Shown here one piece after another: positions 24,986 through 34,311 of a stretch of 64,000 nt of DNA. This DNA is from Lotus japonicus (lineage: Eukaryota > Streptophyta > Magnoliopsida > Fabales > Fabaceae), in assembly GCF_012489685.1 (NCBI RefSeq), contig NC_080044.1, forward strand, positions 46,376,964 to 46,440,963. The letters are read 5' to 3'. The notes under the pieces were generated by a model. The model did no database searches. It was given only the letters and a program-made list of their open reading frames with translations, and was not told the origin of the DNA. Made by a program: the position numbers and the translations under genes. How positions within the stretch are numbered: the stretch's first letter is position 1; every line of letters starts with the position of its first letter.

Positions 24986-25259
24986 GCTATGGGTCGCACT
25001 TGTTTGCCGTTGGGCAATACTTTTAGTTACTTGATGTTACTTTCCGTCACTTGAGGACACTCGTGACGATGAGTTTGGTTACAGCGAGGGCTGTGCTTTT
25101 ATTGTATATTAGTCGCTGTTAATCGCGAATGGGTTGAGTCTTTATTTCGACAAGTATTTTTATTATTTAAAAACAAAATGAAAAAAAAATACCTGCTTTT
25201 CCGCTTTATTTTATTTTTGAGTTACTAAAGTGACACTCGAAAATCGGGGTGTTACATTG

Positions 25260-25271
25260 TGGTATCAGAGC
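25260..25271 (+). other. Primer-binding site of Gypsy internal copy 1 (tRNA-Met type)
   Basis: TGGTATCAGAGC lies three bases after the LTR1 end (25256). This is the classic plant initiator-tRNA primer site. Confidence 0.93.
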
Positions 25272-25468
25272 TTGTCGAGTCTTTCGGGAGTCTTTGGGGA
25301 ATAGGTCTTCTGTGCTAGGTTGTGTGACTCTGCAAAGAGTAAAAATTGATTGTCTGCCAAGCGATTTTTCGCTTAGAATTGATTGAAGTTATTGCTTAAT
25401 CATATTGTATAGTTATGGTAAATGCTATCTTATGATTAGTACTAACTGTTTGTTTAACTAAACAGAAC

Positions 25469-26746
25469 ATGGTGAACTCTAACCAACTTGCTGAGATGGT
25501 GGCCACATTGGTCCAAGCAATGACTGTACAAACAAATGACAATGCACATAGGCGTGCTGCTGAGGACGCACGCGAGCTACATCGGCGTCAGAGAGAAGCA
25601 GCCCTGGACCAGAACAGGGGACTGAATGACTTTAGAAGGCAGGATCCACCCAAGTTCACGGGTGGGACTGACCCGGACAACGCAGATCTATGGATCCAAG
25701 AGATTGAGAAGATTTTCGAAGTACTTCAGACTGTTGAGGGGGCTAAGATGGGTCTGGCAACTTATCTGCTGCTGGGCGATGCTGAGTACTGGTGGAGGGG
25801 TACCAGAGGAATTATGGAAGCTAACAACGATGAGGTGAGTTGGAACTCTTTCCGTGCTGCATTTCTAGAGAAGTACTTTCCAACTAGCGCTCGAGACGAG
25901 CGGGAGGCACAATTTCTGACCCTTTGTCAAGGGAGCATGACCATACCTGAGTATGCTTCCAAACTGGAATCATTGGCTAAGCACTTCCAATTTTTCAACA
26001 ATCATGTTGATGAACGCTACATGTGTAAGCGGTTTCTGAATGGGCTGAGAGCAGACATCGAAGATTCAGTGAGGCCGTTAGGAATTATGCGGTTTCAAGC
26101 TTTGGTTGAGAAGGCCACCGAGGTGGAGCTGATGAAGAACAAGAGGATGAATCGAGCTGGAACTGGGGGACCAATGAGGTCGGGTTCCCAGAGCTATCAA
26201 GGAAGAGGAAAATTTCAGATGGAGAAGCCATACCAGCGTCCTGCGGGGGAAAGGTTTACCCCAGGATCGTATAAGCCTATGACTACCGCTGTTGCTGGAG
26301 GAATGGGAAACTCGATTGCAACCCAAGACGTGAAATGCTTCAGGTGTGGAAAGTTGGGGCACTATGCAAGTACGTGCTCAGAATCGAGGCCCAAGTGTTT
26401 CAACTGCAACCAACCGGGGCACAACGCCAGTCAGTGTAGGGCACCCAAGGCGGAGCCGTCTGTCAATGCTGTGAGGGGAAAACGCCCCGCTACTAGAGGA
26501 AGAGTTTACACCATGGACGGTGAGGGAGCTGAGGGGTTTGCCAGAGGAGAGCGCAAGAACGATGGTAACCTTCTAACCATTCTTTCTCATTCTAGTATAA
26601 TACGCTCCATTACACTCGTAGCGCATGCAACACACCTATCTTACTTTTATTGTTTGAGCTTTGACCTTATAGTTATTACACATATTAAGACTTTATTTGA
26701 TGGTTGCTCGTGTTTAAACTATAGAGGTACACGAGGTTTAGAATAG
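25469..26746 (+). CDS. gag: Gypsy gag polyprotein, copy 1, intact ORF
   Basis: A frame of 425 codons, about 200 bp downstream of the primer site. Residues about 58-225 are a retrotransposon gag domain (PPKFTGGTDPDNADLWIQEI, GDAEYWWRG, FLEKYFPTSARDE, EYASKLESLAKHF). Two CCHC zinc knuckles follow at 290-303 (CFRCGKLGHYASTC) and 310-323 (CFNCNQPGHNASQC). This protein would form the virus-like particle and package element RNA in the cytoplasm. After about residue 366 the frame leaves recognisable gag/protease homology and runs about 60 codons through sequence that looks non-coding; the expected protease motif is missing. A GT at 26565-26566 could be a splice donor, but this is only a possibility. 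The ORF has no internal stop, unusual for such a worn locus. Confidence 0.92.
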   Translation: MVNSNQLAEMVATLVQAMTVQTNDNAHRRAAEDARELHRRQREAALDQNRGLNDFRRQDPPKFTGGTDPDNADLWIQEIEKIFEVLQTVEGAKMGLATYLLLGDAEYWWRGTRGIMEANNDEVSWNSFRAAFLEKYFPTSARDEREAQFLTLCQGSMTIPEYASKLESLAKHFQFFNNHVDERYMCKRFLNGLRADIEDSVRPLGIMRFQALVEKATEVELMKNKRMNRAGTGGPMRSGSQSYQGRGKFQMEKPYQRPAGERFTPGSYKPMTTAVAGGMGNSIATQDVKCFRCGKLGHYASTCSESRPKCFNCNQPGHNASQCRAPKAEPSVNAVRGKRPATRGRVYTMDGEGAEGFARGERKNDGNLLTILSHSSIIRSITLVAHATHLSYFYCLSFDLIVITHIKTLFDGCSCLNYRGTRGLE

Positions 26747-27978
26747 CACACTAAGCCTAGAAAGTAGTTTTGCACCGATGCGTTTATAAGGAAGCTAGTA
26801 GCTGAAGAAACGAATCTTAGAGAGATTCCTTATGGGTAGTATACGTGTTATGTTGAGGGTGCGTAGTTCTGTAGCGGGACCGTTAAGGATTGGATGTCGG
26901 GATAATTGTGACTACTGGATGATAGGAACTCATTGACTGTTCCAGTGGGTTTTTCTAAATTCCCACCTTCGATGTATTAGGCCTGATCAACTTAATACTG
27001 AGGGGGTGATATTTGGAATCACAGCTGGCTATGGACTTTGATAGAAGGATCGATAAGATTAACTTGATTTGATCGAAGATTAGTTGAGTTTGGGAGGAAA
27101 AGTTCTCATTAAGTATTAGTTTTCTTGCGAAGGAGTTATAGTTTTAAGAAATGAATATTCATTTAAGAAGTATTGAAGGATTAAAGGCCATTAGAGGTCC
27201 AAACTTGGTGAAGGTTTAGGTTTTAAGTCTATGAATTCTTGTCTAAAGTGCGTAGGACTCGAAGTTTGTCATAATTTGATTGAGAGATTAAGAAGTTGAT
27301 TGATGAAATGGTGATCAAATTACAGAAAGGAAAGTGTTAGTATCAAGATGAATACTTGAGGTATCATATTTGGACAAGTTTCTTAGAGTCTAAGAGTGAA
27401 TGGAACTTTGTTATGGATTTTGATGATGCATACTAGGGTTAACAAGTGAATTTTACTAAGTTGAGTGAGAATCCTAGGGCTAAGGTTGACCTAGTGAGCT
27501 GAGATTCATGTACACTTAAGAGATTTAGTGGTGTTAGCGGTTACGATAACAGTTAAATCTCGGGAGGTTGAAGGATCGGATGATAAAATGACTAGTTAAG
27601 TCCCTTGAGGTATAGTTATAAGTTGATCTTCTAGGGGATGAGTCCTTATTTGTGTGAAGTGTTAGGGATTTCAGTAAGTGTAAATCGGTTGAGTGAGGAA
27701 AGTTTTGAGGAAATTTTTAAGGAAGGAAATGACAATATTGGATTGTTAGATATTAAGATGATGATTAGCTTATCAGTTGTTTATGAATTGATGTTAAAGG
27801 GAATGAGTCTAGTGATCCACAAGGTATAAAGACTCAAGTCGGGTTTTAATTCGAATGGTGACTAAGTAGAAGATTGATTTCATGGTGCGAATGAGGATAG
27901 TTACGAAGTTGGAAGTGACGTTAATGGAATAGTAGATTCCAAGGGAATAGTTCGTCTAGGAGTTATCAAGCGATCGAG
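26747..27978 (+). other. Gypsy internal region 1: no recognisable pol
   Basis: Between gag and the integrase remnant there are about 1.2 kb of AT-rich sequence with frequent stops and no protease (D-S/T-G), reverse-transcriptase (YxDD) or RNase H motif. It is almost the same in internal copy 2 (45893-46749 and 50220-50589), so it is part of the family, not a local accident. Confidence 0.75.
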
Positions 27979-28365
27979 TTGAGCTTTGGATCACGAGTGA
28001 AGAATACGAGGACATGTCGAACATTCACTCTGGAATGGCAGAGGTACACCGAGTTTAAGCAGAATTTCGGACAAACGAAAGTAAAGGAACAAGTGGTTAA
28101 GATTGTGCGATTGCACGGAATGCAAACCAATATTATTTTCAACAGAGACCCGACGCAACTGGTCGAGCCGGACAACATAGAGCTGAAAGATGATATGTCT
28201 GTTGAGACGCCGTCGGTCAGCATTGGGACTAGAAGAGTGAAACAATCGAGGGGAAAGCCGAGTGCTTTAGTGAAAGTTATTTGGACCAAAGACACGGACG
28301 GTGCTATATGGGAGTTAGAGGAAAAGGTCAAGGAACAGTATCCAGAACTTTTTGCTGAAACTTAA
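27979..28365 (+). pseudogene. Gypsy integrase remnant, core fused to C-terminal domain, copy 1
   Basis: In 128 codons, residues about 41-60 (VKIVRLHGMQTNIIFNRDP) match the part of the integrase core that carries the second catalytic Asp. Then, without the rest of the core, comes the C-terminal end seen in Tekay-like elements (QLVEPDNIELKDDMSVETP, RVKQSRGKPSALVKVIW, AIWELEEKVKEQYPELF). The catalytic Glu region is therefore deleted. The same fusion is in copy 2 (50590-50976), so the deletion predates the duplication. The last codons touch the AAGTT target duplication of the Copia insertion. Confidence 0.82.
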
Positions 28366-28368
28366 GTT

Positions 28369-29581
28369 TGAAGGTATGAAAAACGGTAGAAAGGGGGGGG
28401 GGTTTGAATAACGTTTTCAATATAAAACTTCCACCTTAAAGATTTTGACAAATCTTTTCGAGAACTAAGTGCTAAAGATAAGAGATAGGAAAGCACGCAA
28501 GGATTTTTATCCTGGTTCACTTGATAAGTCCCTCAAGCTAATCCAGTCCACCCGTCAAGGTGATTTCTTCCTTCTTAGAATGAAGGCAATCCACTAATCA
28601 GGTAAAGTGTTACAACTGCACTTGAAACCTACAAGTGACTAACAATTACACTGACTTAGCTCACACTAAGATTCACTCTCTTATTCTTCTCTAGGATCCG
28701 ATCAACCTTGATCTCCTAAAGGTAACTAAACAACTGTTTAAGAAAGAATGTTTACAAGAGATTTGCTTCTGAAATGCTAATAGTAAACACAATGAATTTC
28801 AGATGAAAGAATGCTTAGGAGTTTTTGAGTATAACTTGCGCGTGTGTAATTCTTCCCACCGCATCTTTCAATCTTCAGCCTCTATTTATACTCCAAGGAT
28901 TAGGGTTTGAACGCTGCATGGAAATGCTATCGTTGGAGGGCAGTTCTGGAAATTCCAGCTTCTGCTGTGGCTGAGAACGTTAGGTAGGTCGTCAGAATAG
29001 TACATATTGCTTTTGTACTTTGGATAGTAACTTGACCTTAAAACCTAGGAGACTTCTGATCAGGGGAATGCTTCATGTTGGAACTTGTGAAGCCGGTTGA
29101 TCAGAGTCAGAGGGACAGCACAGATCCTCTGACCGTTGTATCTTCTGATTCTGAACTCAGAGGGAAGTACATGGTCTTCATAGTTTCTTGCTTCTAGACA
29201 TCAGAGTTTCCACTATTCAGCTTCTGGATCTTCAGAGTCTTCTACACCGTCAGAACATCTGAACCTTCAGTGTTTCTTGGTTATCAGAACTTCTGGATCT
29301 TCAGAACTTCTAGTGACTGAGTCCATATCAGAGCTTGTATAACTTCAGATCTTCTGAAGCATTTCTACTGTTCATAGTGAACATAGATGTTGCGAAAGCG
29401 TTGCTTGGGTCACTCTTTATGCACAGTGCTTCTGATTTGTGTGAGATTGAATAGAGGTCAGAGCCTGTAAATAACACACTCAGAAAAACACGTTAGAGTA
29501 CCATAATTGTTCATACTCAAATGTTAACTTGTAATCATCAAAACATAGAGTTGTACTACTCGATCAAAACTTGATCTTACA
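28369..29581 (-). repeat. Copia 3' LTR
   Basis: TGAAGGTATGAAAA...TTGATCTTACA on the plus strand, 1213 bp. It lies on the 3' side of the minus-strand element, next to the polypurine tract. The minus-strand TATA box tataaatag is at 28882-28890. It has nine G in the run where the partner LTR has seven. Confidence 0.95.
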
Positions 29582-29595
29582 ATCTCCCCCTTTTT
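29582..29595 (-). other. Copia polypurine tract
   Basis: On the minus strand this reads aaaaagggggagat, directly before the LTR start. This is where plus-strand DNA synthesis starts in Copia reverse transcription. Confidence 0.88.
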
Positions 29596-30327
29596 GATGA
29601 TGACAAAACTAAGTATTTTGATGAACAATTCTTAAACAATAAACTGAATTCACTCAGAGTTTAGCGATATAGAATAAGACTTATCCTGATGTGAATAGTT
29701 TATCTTGCTCATTATGAATCCAAGTCACAGCTTGATTCTGAGCATAGCTCCCCCTGAATCTAAGACTTAATGAAAACGTTAGAAATGTCTTGATTCTGAG
29801 CTAAATAATGTAAGAATTCAGAGTGAAGGCGCATGACATAGATGAAATAGAATAATCAGAGCGCATAAATATTCAGAGTCAACGATAAGTGATATCAGAG
29901 TCAAATATATATATCAGAGTCAAGTATAATCACTTCAGAAGAAGTGAAATGTATTCCTTGTATTTGCCCAGTGACACATCTATGGTCATAAAAGTGGAAC
30001 TCTTAAATTCTCCAAAATAAAAATAAATCACACTAACACAGCTTACACATCAAAAACTGGGTGTACTTCCCCTTTTTGTCATAAGCAAAAAGCATGGGGT
30101 GTGAAAAACTCAGCCTGAAGTACAAGGTACTCCCCCTCAGAGAAGGTCTGAGTGAAAAGATGGAGAAATTAACCGCGGTAAGAATGAAAGTTACGCGAAT
30201 TAAGAAAGGAGTTAATGCAAGAGAAGAACGTTTACCACCGGCCACGGAAGTAAAGAGAACTTCAGTTACCAAGGACTTATCCTCGAGAAACTGCAGGAGC
30301 AATAACTTCCAAGAAGAGAATGAAGCA
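29596..30327. other. Copia 3' non-coding region
   Basis: Part of the element between the polypurine tract and the antisense unit. It is rich in scattered 'tcagagtcaa' units (29.87-29.93 kb). A plus-strand frame of 86 codons (30094-30354) is present, but I see no family resemblance and no promoter for it. Confidence 0.6.
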
Positions 30328-30335
30328 TATATAAA
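30328..30335 (+). promoter_or_regulatory. TATA-like box for the antisense ORF
   Basis: TATATAAA lies 50 bp upstream of the ATG at 30385, a normal spacing for a short plant 5' leader. It is on the strand opposite to the Copia transcript. Inferred from sequence only. Confidence 0.45.
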
Positions 30336-30384
30336 GCAATTTAGAGGAGGGTAAGCTTCACAACTCGATCAATACTTAAAAAAA

Positions 30385-30741
30385 ATGGCATCATACATGG
30401 TTGCACTGGAAGAGCTCAGAAGGAAGGCGTTCGAGGAGGACTTGTTCCTGAACATAAGGCATCCAGAGGGTACAACGACCATTCCAGAGCTGACGAGGAC
30501 ACTGCTTGAGGAGGACCTTCGTCTAGAGCTGAAGAATGACTTAAAGGAATTCCTTGCCTTCGTGGAGGAAGTGCAAGAGCTCAGTCAGCTTGAGCTGAAA
30601 CTGCTGGAAGAAAAGGAAACCATAGAGAAGAAGCTCAAGACCACAGAAGAGATTCTGGAGAGGAATGAGCTAAACGTCAATCTTAACAATATCCAGTATT
30701 CACTGGATCGTCTGGAGAAAGAGAGGTTAGAGCAGCGCTAA
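30385..30741 (+). CDS. Antisense small ORF in the Copia 3' region, 118 codons
   Basis: A plus-strand ORF running against the Copia genes, in the gap between the extra ORF (ends 30981) and the 3' LTR. The start context aaaaATGGC is favourable for plants. The product is acidic and Leu/Glu-rich (EDLRLELKNDLKEFLAFVEE, ELSQLELKLLEEKETIEKKL), predicting a long helical coiled coil with no membrane or signal segment. TATATAAA lies 50 bp upstream and AATAAA 78 bp downstream of the stop. Additional ORFs, some antisense, are known in plant LTR retrotransposons, so an element-encoded antisense gene is plausible; its function is unknown. It could instead be an old captured host fragment. Confidence 0.55.
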   Translation: MASYMVALEELRRKAFEEDLFLNIRHPEGTTTIPELTRTLLEEDLRLELKNDLKEFLAFVEEVQELSQLELKLLEEKETIEKKLKTTEEILERNELNVNLNNIQYSLDRLEKERLEQR

Positions 30742-30818
30742 GAGTGCAGAAGAATGAGGAGGGATCCTCCATTCTAGATTGTAGGAAAAATGTATGATAT
30801 AAACACAGATTAATTATG

Positions 30819-30824
30819 AATAAA
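30819..30824 (+). terminator. AATAAA polyadenylation-like signal of the antisense unit
   Basis: A canonical AATAAA downstream of the stop at 30741, followed by a T-rich stretch. It fits a compact antisense transcript, but such hexamers are common in AT-rich DNA. Confidence 0.4.
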
Positions 30825-30980
30825 GAGAAATTTTTTTGCAAACACAATGTGACAAATATATATATGTATGTGCAAAGATAAATGACAATTAACAAAGCAA
30901 AACAACTAAAGTAACTGAAAGAAAATAAACAGAAGTTAAAATAAAACAAAGTTAAGAGAGAAAACGAAGAGATCCTAATA

Positions 30981-33866
30981 CTAGGGTTTATCAGAGTGAC
31001 GCAGAAGTTCCGTCAGAATTTGCTTCATGTCCATCAACATAGATTCATGAGTATCAAGACGTTGTTCCATGATGTCGAGTCTGGACGAGCTTGTCTGTGT
31101 GGAGCTAGAAGGAACATGCTGAGCAGCTTGATGAGCTGGAATGGAAGTAGAAGCAACAGGAGTAAAAACTACTGGTGCAAGTGCTTGGCATCTAAGGGCT
31201 TCAGCTTCAGCTTCAAGTCTCTCTGCCTCTAATCTTGCTTGTTCAGCTTGAGCTGCTGCTTGACGTGCAGCTTCTTCTGCTTGCTCTTGCTTTCTTTTGG
31301 CCTCTTCAACATCTTCAAGGAGCTTGTGTCTTTGTTGTTGTTCATGAAGAGCCACCCTTCTTGCAAACCTCTGCTTTGCAGCCTCGATCCTCTGATCCCT
31401 TTCTGCAGTCAGATGCTGCATCATAATTGGAACCTGAGCTACTAGCCAAGTACTCAGACTGTTCAACTCTTCAGCCACAGAATCAGCATTCTCACTCAGG
31501 TCAGTGTGACCTTGCACGTTGCGTAGCATCAAGGAAGCTTCATGATTAAAAACATTGATGCACTCAGAGAGAGAAGTTGGTCTGAGGTAAGTGTAGGGAA
31601 CTATGGAGAGGTTGGTTTCAGGAGAGGTTGGGTGATTGCTACTGTTTGCTTCAGAGGCACCTTGAGGAGAGCCAATGTCAAAGGTTTGGATATGAGGTTC
31701 AGATGCTCCAAGGTGTTGTTCAGAAGTTTCAACCAGAGGATGTGGTGACCTAACCGAAGAGTGGTTAGACACAGATTGTTCTGGTTCTGGTTGAATTGGC
31801 TCTTGATGGATAGGGTCAGGTTGAGCTTGTTGAGCCAAAGGGTCTGCCTCATGTAATGGGTTAGCCAAGATAGGTTCATCTGGGTCAACTAGGCGTTCAG
31901 GTCTAGGTCCAGGGTATCTCCTACGGCTTGGACATGTGAGGTAATACTCTGGGATGGCAGACACTTTTTCTTTTCTGACCTCCATGAATTTACGAATTGA
32001 ATCAAAGTCATTGGAAGGTGAGGAGTCAGCAACGTTAATGGGGAATGATACATGAGTATAGGCAGTTGAAGAATCTCTATCAGTGGTTCTGGCAGCAAGA
32101 CGATCTGATGCTCTGGGGACAGAGTGATCAGACGTTCTGGGTTCATGTTCTGGTTGATCAAGAACTGGTTGTTCAGGAATGATGGGTTCAGAAGTTAATG
32201 GGTTGTATTGGATGGTAATTTGAGAGGTTGGTTCATCTTGTCTAGAAGGTTGGTTCTGAAGCATGTTCCAGAGAGGTGCTTCATTTGGAGAAGGTTGGAA
32301 AAATGAAGACCTTGGGGAATTGGGTGGAGAGGAGGCTTGGGCTGCAGATTGTGACTCTGGGATTGTAGTAAGGTGGGTGGAGGTGCGTTTGAGGAGGGTA
32401 GAAATGGGAAGTGCATCAATAGAATTTAAATCATCATCAGATTCAATGATAGCAGACTTACTTGTATGCACGACAGAGCGAGTCACTCTGGCAGAAGTAT
32501 CCATCCTGATGACTGTAGCAGCAGGTTCCACCCGTGTAGGCTTCACCACGATTCTGACCTGCTTCTTCTTCTTCTTGGGAGGAGAAGGACCATCCTCATT
32601 ATCACCATCATCACCATCATCTGGCTTGGAGGTTTCATCATGTTTCCTCTTAGGCTGGTCAGCCTTCTTCTTCCTCTTCAGAGGGACATCAGATTCTTCA
32701 GAGGAATCGTCTAAGACCATCTTCCTCTGAACTTTCCTCTTGGGAGGAGAGTCAAACTCTGGAGCTGGGGGCAATCTTCTGAAGAATTCATTTACATCAA
32801 TTTCAAAGCCTTGTGCCCTTAGATCTTCTACATAGCACCTGACAGCTTCTGGATTGTCTGCCTGGGTCCATAAAGGATAGTCGTTCAGAGGCACCCTTCT
32901 TTTTCTAATTTCGGCAGACGTATCTTCATGAGCAGGGGCTATTTTCTTCTTGACCAGACCCATCTTCTTCAAAGAATTAGCAGTGAAGACATCACTGACG
33001 ATGGTGGTCAGATCCTCTGTGCATCCAGCCGTGATCAGATCTTGCACCAAGTTGCTCTCAATGAAGAGATCTGACAGCAATCTCCCAAAGGGGATATACT
33101 TGATGGCGGACTTGATGGAGGCAGTAGTTATGGACTTCTTGATACACTCCTTCAAGTAAGAGAACAGGAAGAAGGGGAGGCAGATCTTCGTCTTATCTTG
33201 GATGAAGAATAACATCGCCTTCTGGCAGAAGTTGATGTAGTCTGGGGAACTGCCCTTTGGCCTCTGATTGATGCAGTGTAGCAGAATCTTGTGCCAGATT
33301 CTGAGCTTGGGATGAAGATCCACCACCTTGTAGTCAGTCTTGCCCGGTTTGTAGGTGGTGTACAGAGCCTTGTTGGTCTCATCCCTCGTTTTGGGTTTCA
33401 GCTTCGATTCAGTCAGTTGAAATCGATACCCATGTGCAGTGTCTGCACCCAGCAGATTCACAATCGACTTCTCAGTGATTATGATTCTTCTTCCAGCAAT
33501 GTGGGAGACCACCTGAGTGTCATCGCAGTCATCATGCTTCCAAAATTCCTTGACCAATTTGTCATAAATCGGTCCTCGGAGCCTGTTGAAGTATTCTTCC
33601 CATCCCTGAACTTGAACTTCAGGACGCAAGTCAAACGCATTTGCAGCAAGGTTGTCGAGGTCGAATCGCCATTCTGCAAGGACTTGAAGTTCTTCAGGAG
33701 CATACACGCAGTGAACGACACAGCCCCGTTCTGCGATTGGGATCATCCTCTCCGACGCTTGACCTTGTGTCGGATTCTCAGGACCCATTTGGCCTGTAGC
33801 TTGACCCACTACCATGTGAGGGAACCTGGTTGCTTCAGCGGCTTCTGTTCTGGTTTGTCTCACCAT
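30981..33866 (-). CDS. Copia extra ORF after pol ('env-like' position), 961 codons, intact
   Basis: It starts MVRQTRTEAAEATRF at 33866, about 450 bp after the pol stop. Residues about 85-300 form a globular part (VQGWEEYFNRLRGPIYDKLV, HIAGRRIIITEKSIVNLLGA, LRIWHKILLHCINQRPKGSS) resembling the 'putative plant transposon protein' domain found in such ORFs. A highly charged middle follows with nuclear-localisation-like runs (PLKRKKKADQPKRKHDE, PPKKKKKQVRIVV), then a long Pro/Ser/Gln-rich low-complexity part. The C-terminus is a coiled coil (EEAKRKQEQAEEAARQAAAQ). I see no signal peptide and no clear transmembrane segment, so the customary label envelope-like rests on position only. It is fully open although gag-pol of the same element is broken. 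Confidence 0.85.
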   Translation of the reverse strand: MVRQTRTEAAEATRFPHMVVGQATGQMGPENPTQGQASERMIPIAERGCVVHCVYAPEELQVLAEWRFDLDNLAANAFDLRPEVQVQGWEEYFNRLRGPIYDKLVKEFWKHDDCDDTQVVSHIAGRRIIITEKSIVNLLGADTAHGYRFQLTESKLKPKTRDETNKALYTTYKPGKTDYKVVDLHPKLRIWHKILLHCINQRPKGSSPDYINFCQKAMLFFIQDKTKICLPFFLFSYLKECIKKSITTASIKSAIKYIPFGRLLSDLFIESNLVQDLITAGCTEDLTTIVSDVFTANSLKKMGLVKKKIAPAHEDTSAEIRKRRVPLNDYPLWTQADNPEAVRCYVEDLRAQGFEIDVNEFFRRLPPAPEFDSPPKRKVQRKMVLDDSSEESDVPLKRKKKADQPKRKHDETSKPDDGDDGDNEDGPSPPKKKKKQVRIVVKPTRVEPAATVIRMDTSARVTRSVVHTSKSAIIESDDDLNSIDALPISTLLKRTSTHLTTIPESQSAAQASSPPNSPRSSFFQPSPNEAPLWNMLQNQPSRQDEPTSQITIQYNPLTSEPIIPEQPVLDQPEHEPRTSDHSVPRASDRLAARTTDRDSSTAYTHVSFPINVADSSPSNDFDSIRKFMEVRKEKVSAIPEYYLTCPSRRRYPGPRPERLVDPDEPILANPLHEADPLAQQAQPDPIHQEPIQPEPEQSVSNHSSVRSPHPLVETSEQHLGASEPHIQTFDIGSPQGASEANSSNHPTSPETNLSIVPYTYLRPTSLSECINVFNHEASLMLRNVQGHTDLSENADSVAEELNSLSTWLVAQVPIMMQHLTAERDQRIEAAKQRFARRVALHEQQQRHKLLEDVEEAKRKQEQAEEAARQAAAQAEQARLEAERLEAEAEALRCQALAPVVFTPVASTSIPAHQAAQHVPSSSTQTSSSRLDIMEQRLDTHESMLMDMKQILTELLRHSDKP

Positions 33867-34311
33867 TGTTGGAGTCGGTTGAAGGTTTTGGGTTGAAGAT
33901 GAAGATGAAGGATGAATAGGGAGCGAGAGAGAAATCGTGGGTAAGAAGTTTTGAAAAACTGAAGAGAGAGAGAGTAAAACCTAAAGTGTAGGAGATCGTG
34001 TGTGTATAGTGGGTTTTGACAAATAACCGTTGTTGATTCAAAAAAACAGTTTAAAATCAACGGTTAAAAATTAAAGACATGATAGTAACAGTAAATAAAC
34101 CTAACACACGCAGGAGAGAAGCACATCAACACTCATTTCAACAGACTTGTCAGCACGGGCACAAGGAACTATGTATCAGGGATACTGACACACGTTTACT
34201 GTCTCAGCTTCAGAGTCAGCACCAATGGGTACATAGACTCTGATAGAGTTACCTTCTGGACTAGACATCTTCTGATGAAGAAGTATCATAGTTAGAGGTT
34301 CTGATCCATCT

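Larger units (their letters stand above)
17418..25256 (+). mobile_element. Gypsy LTR1 (interrupted by a nested solo LTR)
   Basis: It matches LTR2 and LTR3 along its length once the insertion at 20969-24985 is removed, leaving about 3.8 kb. Compared with the others it lacks 42 bp after 'gattatgcaaat' (about 19414) and 21 bp after 'acctctga' (about 19620). The first three bases read TCA instead of TGT. Its TATA box is altered (18126-18133 taaaaata against tataaata). It ends ...GGGGTGTTACA and is followed directly by the primer-binding site. Confidence 0.92.

Noticed and set aside
33291..33896. 201-codon plus-strand frame opposite the Copia extra ORF
   Set aside because: Shadow of the intact 961-codon minus-strand ORF, with no start context or signal of its own.
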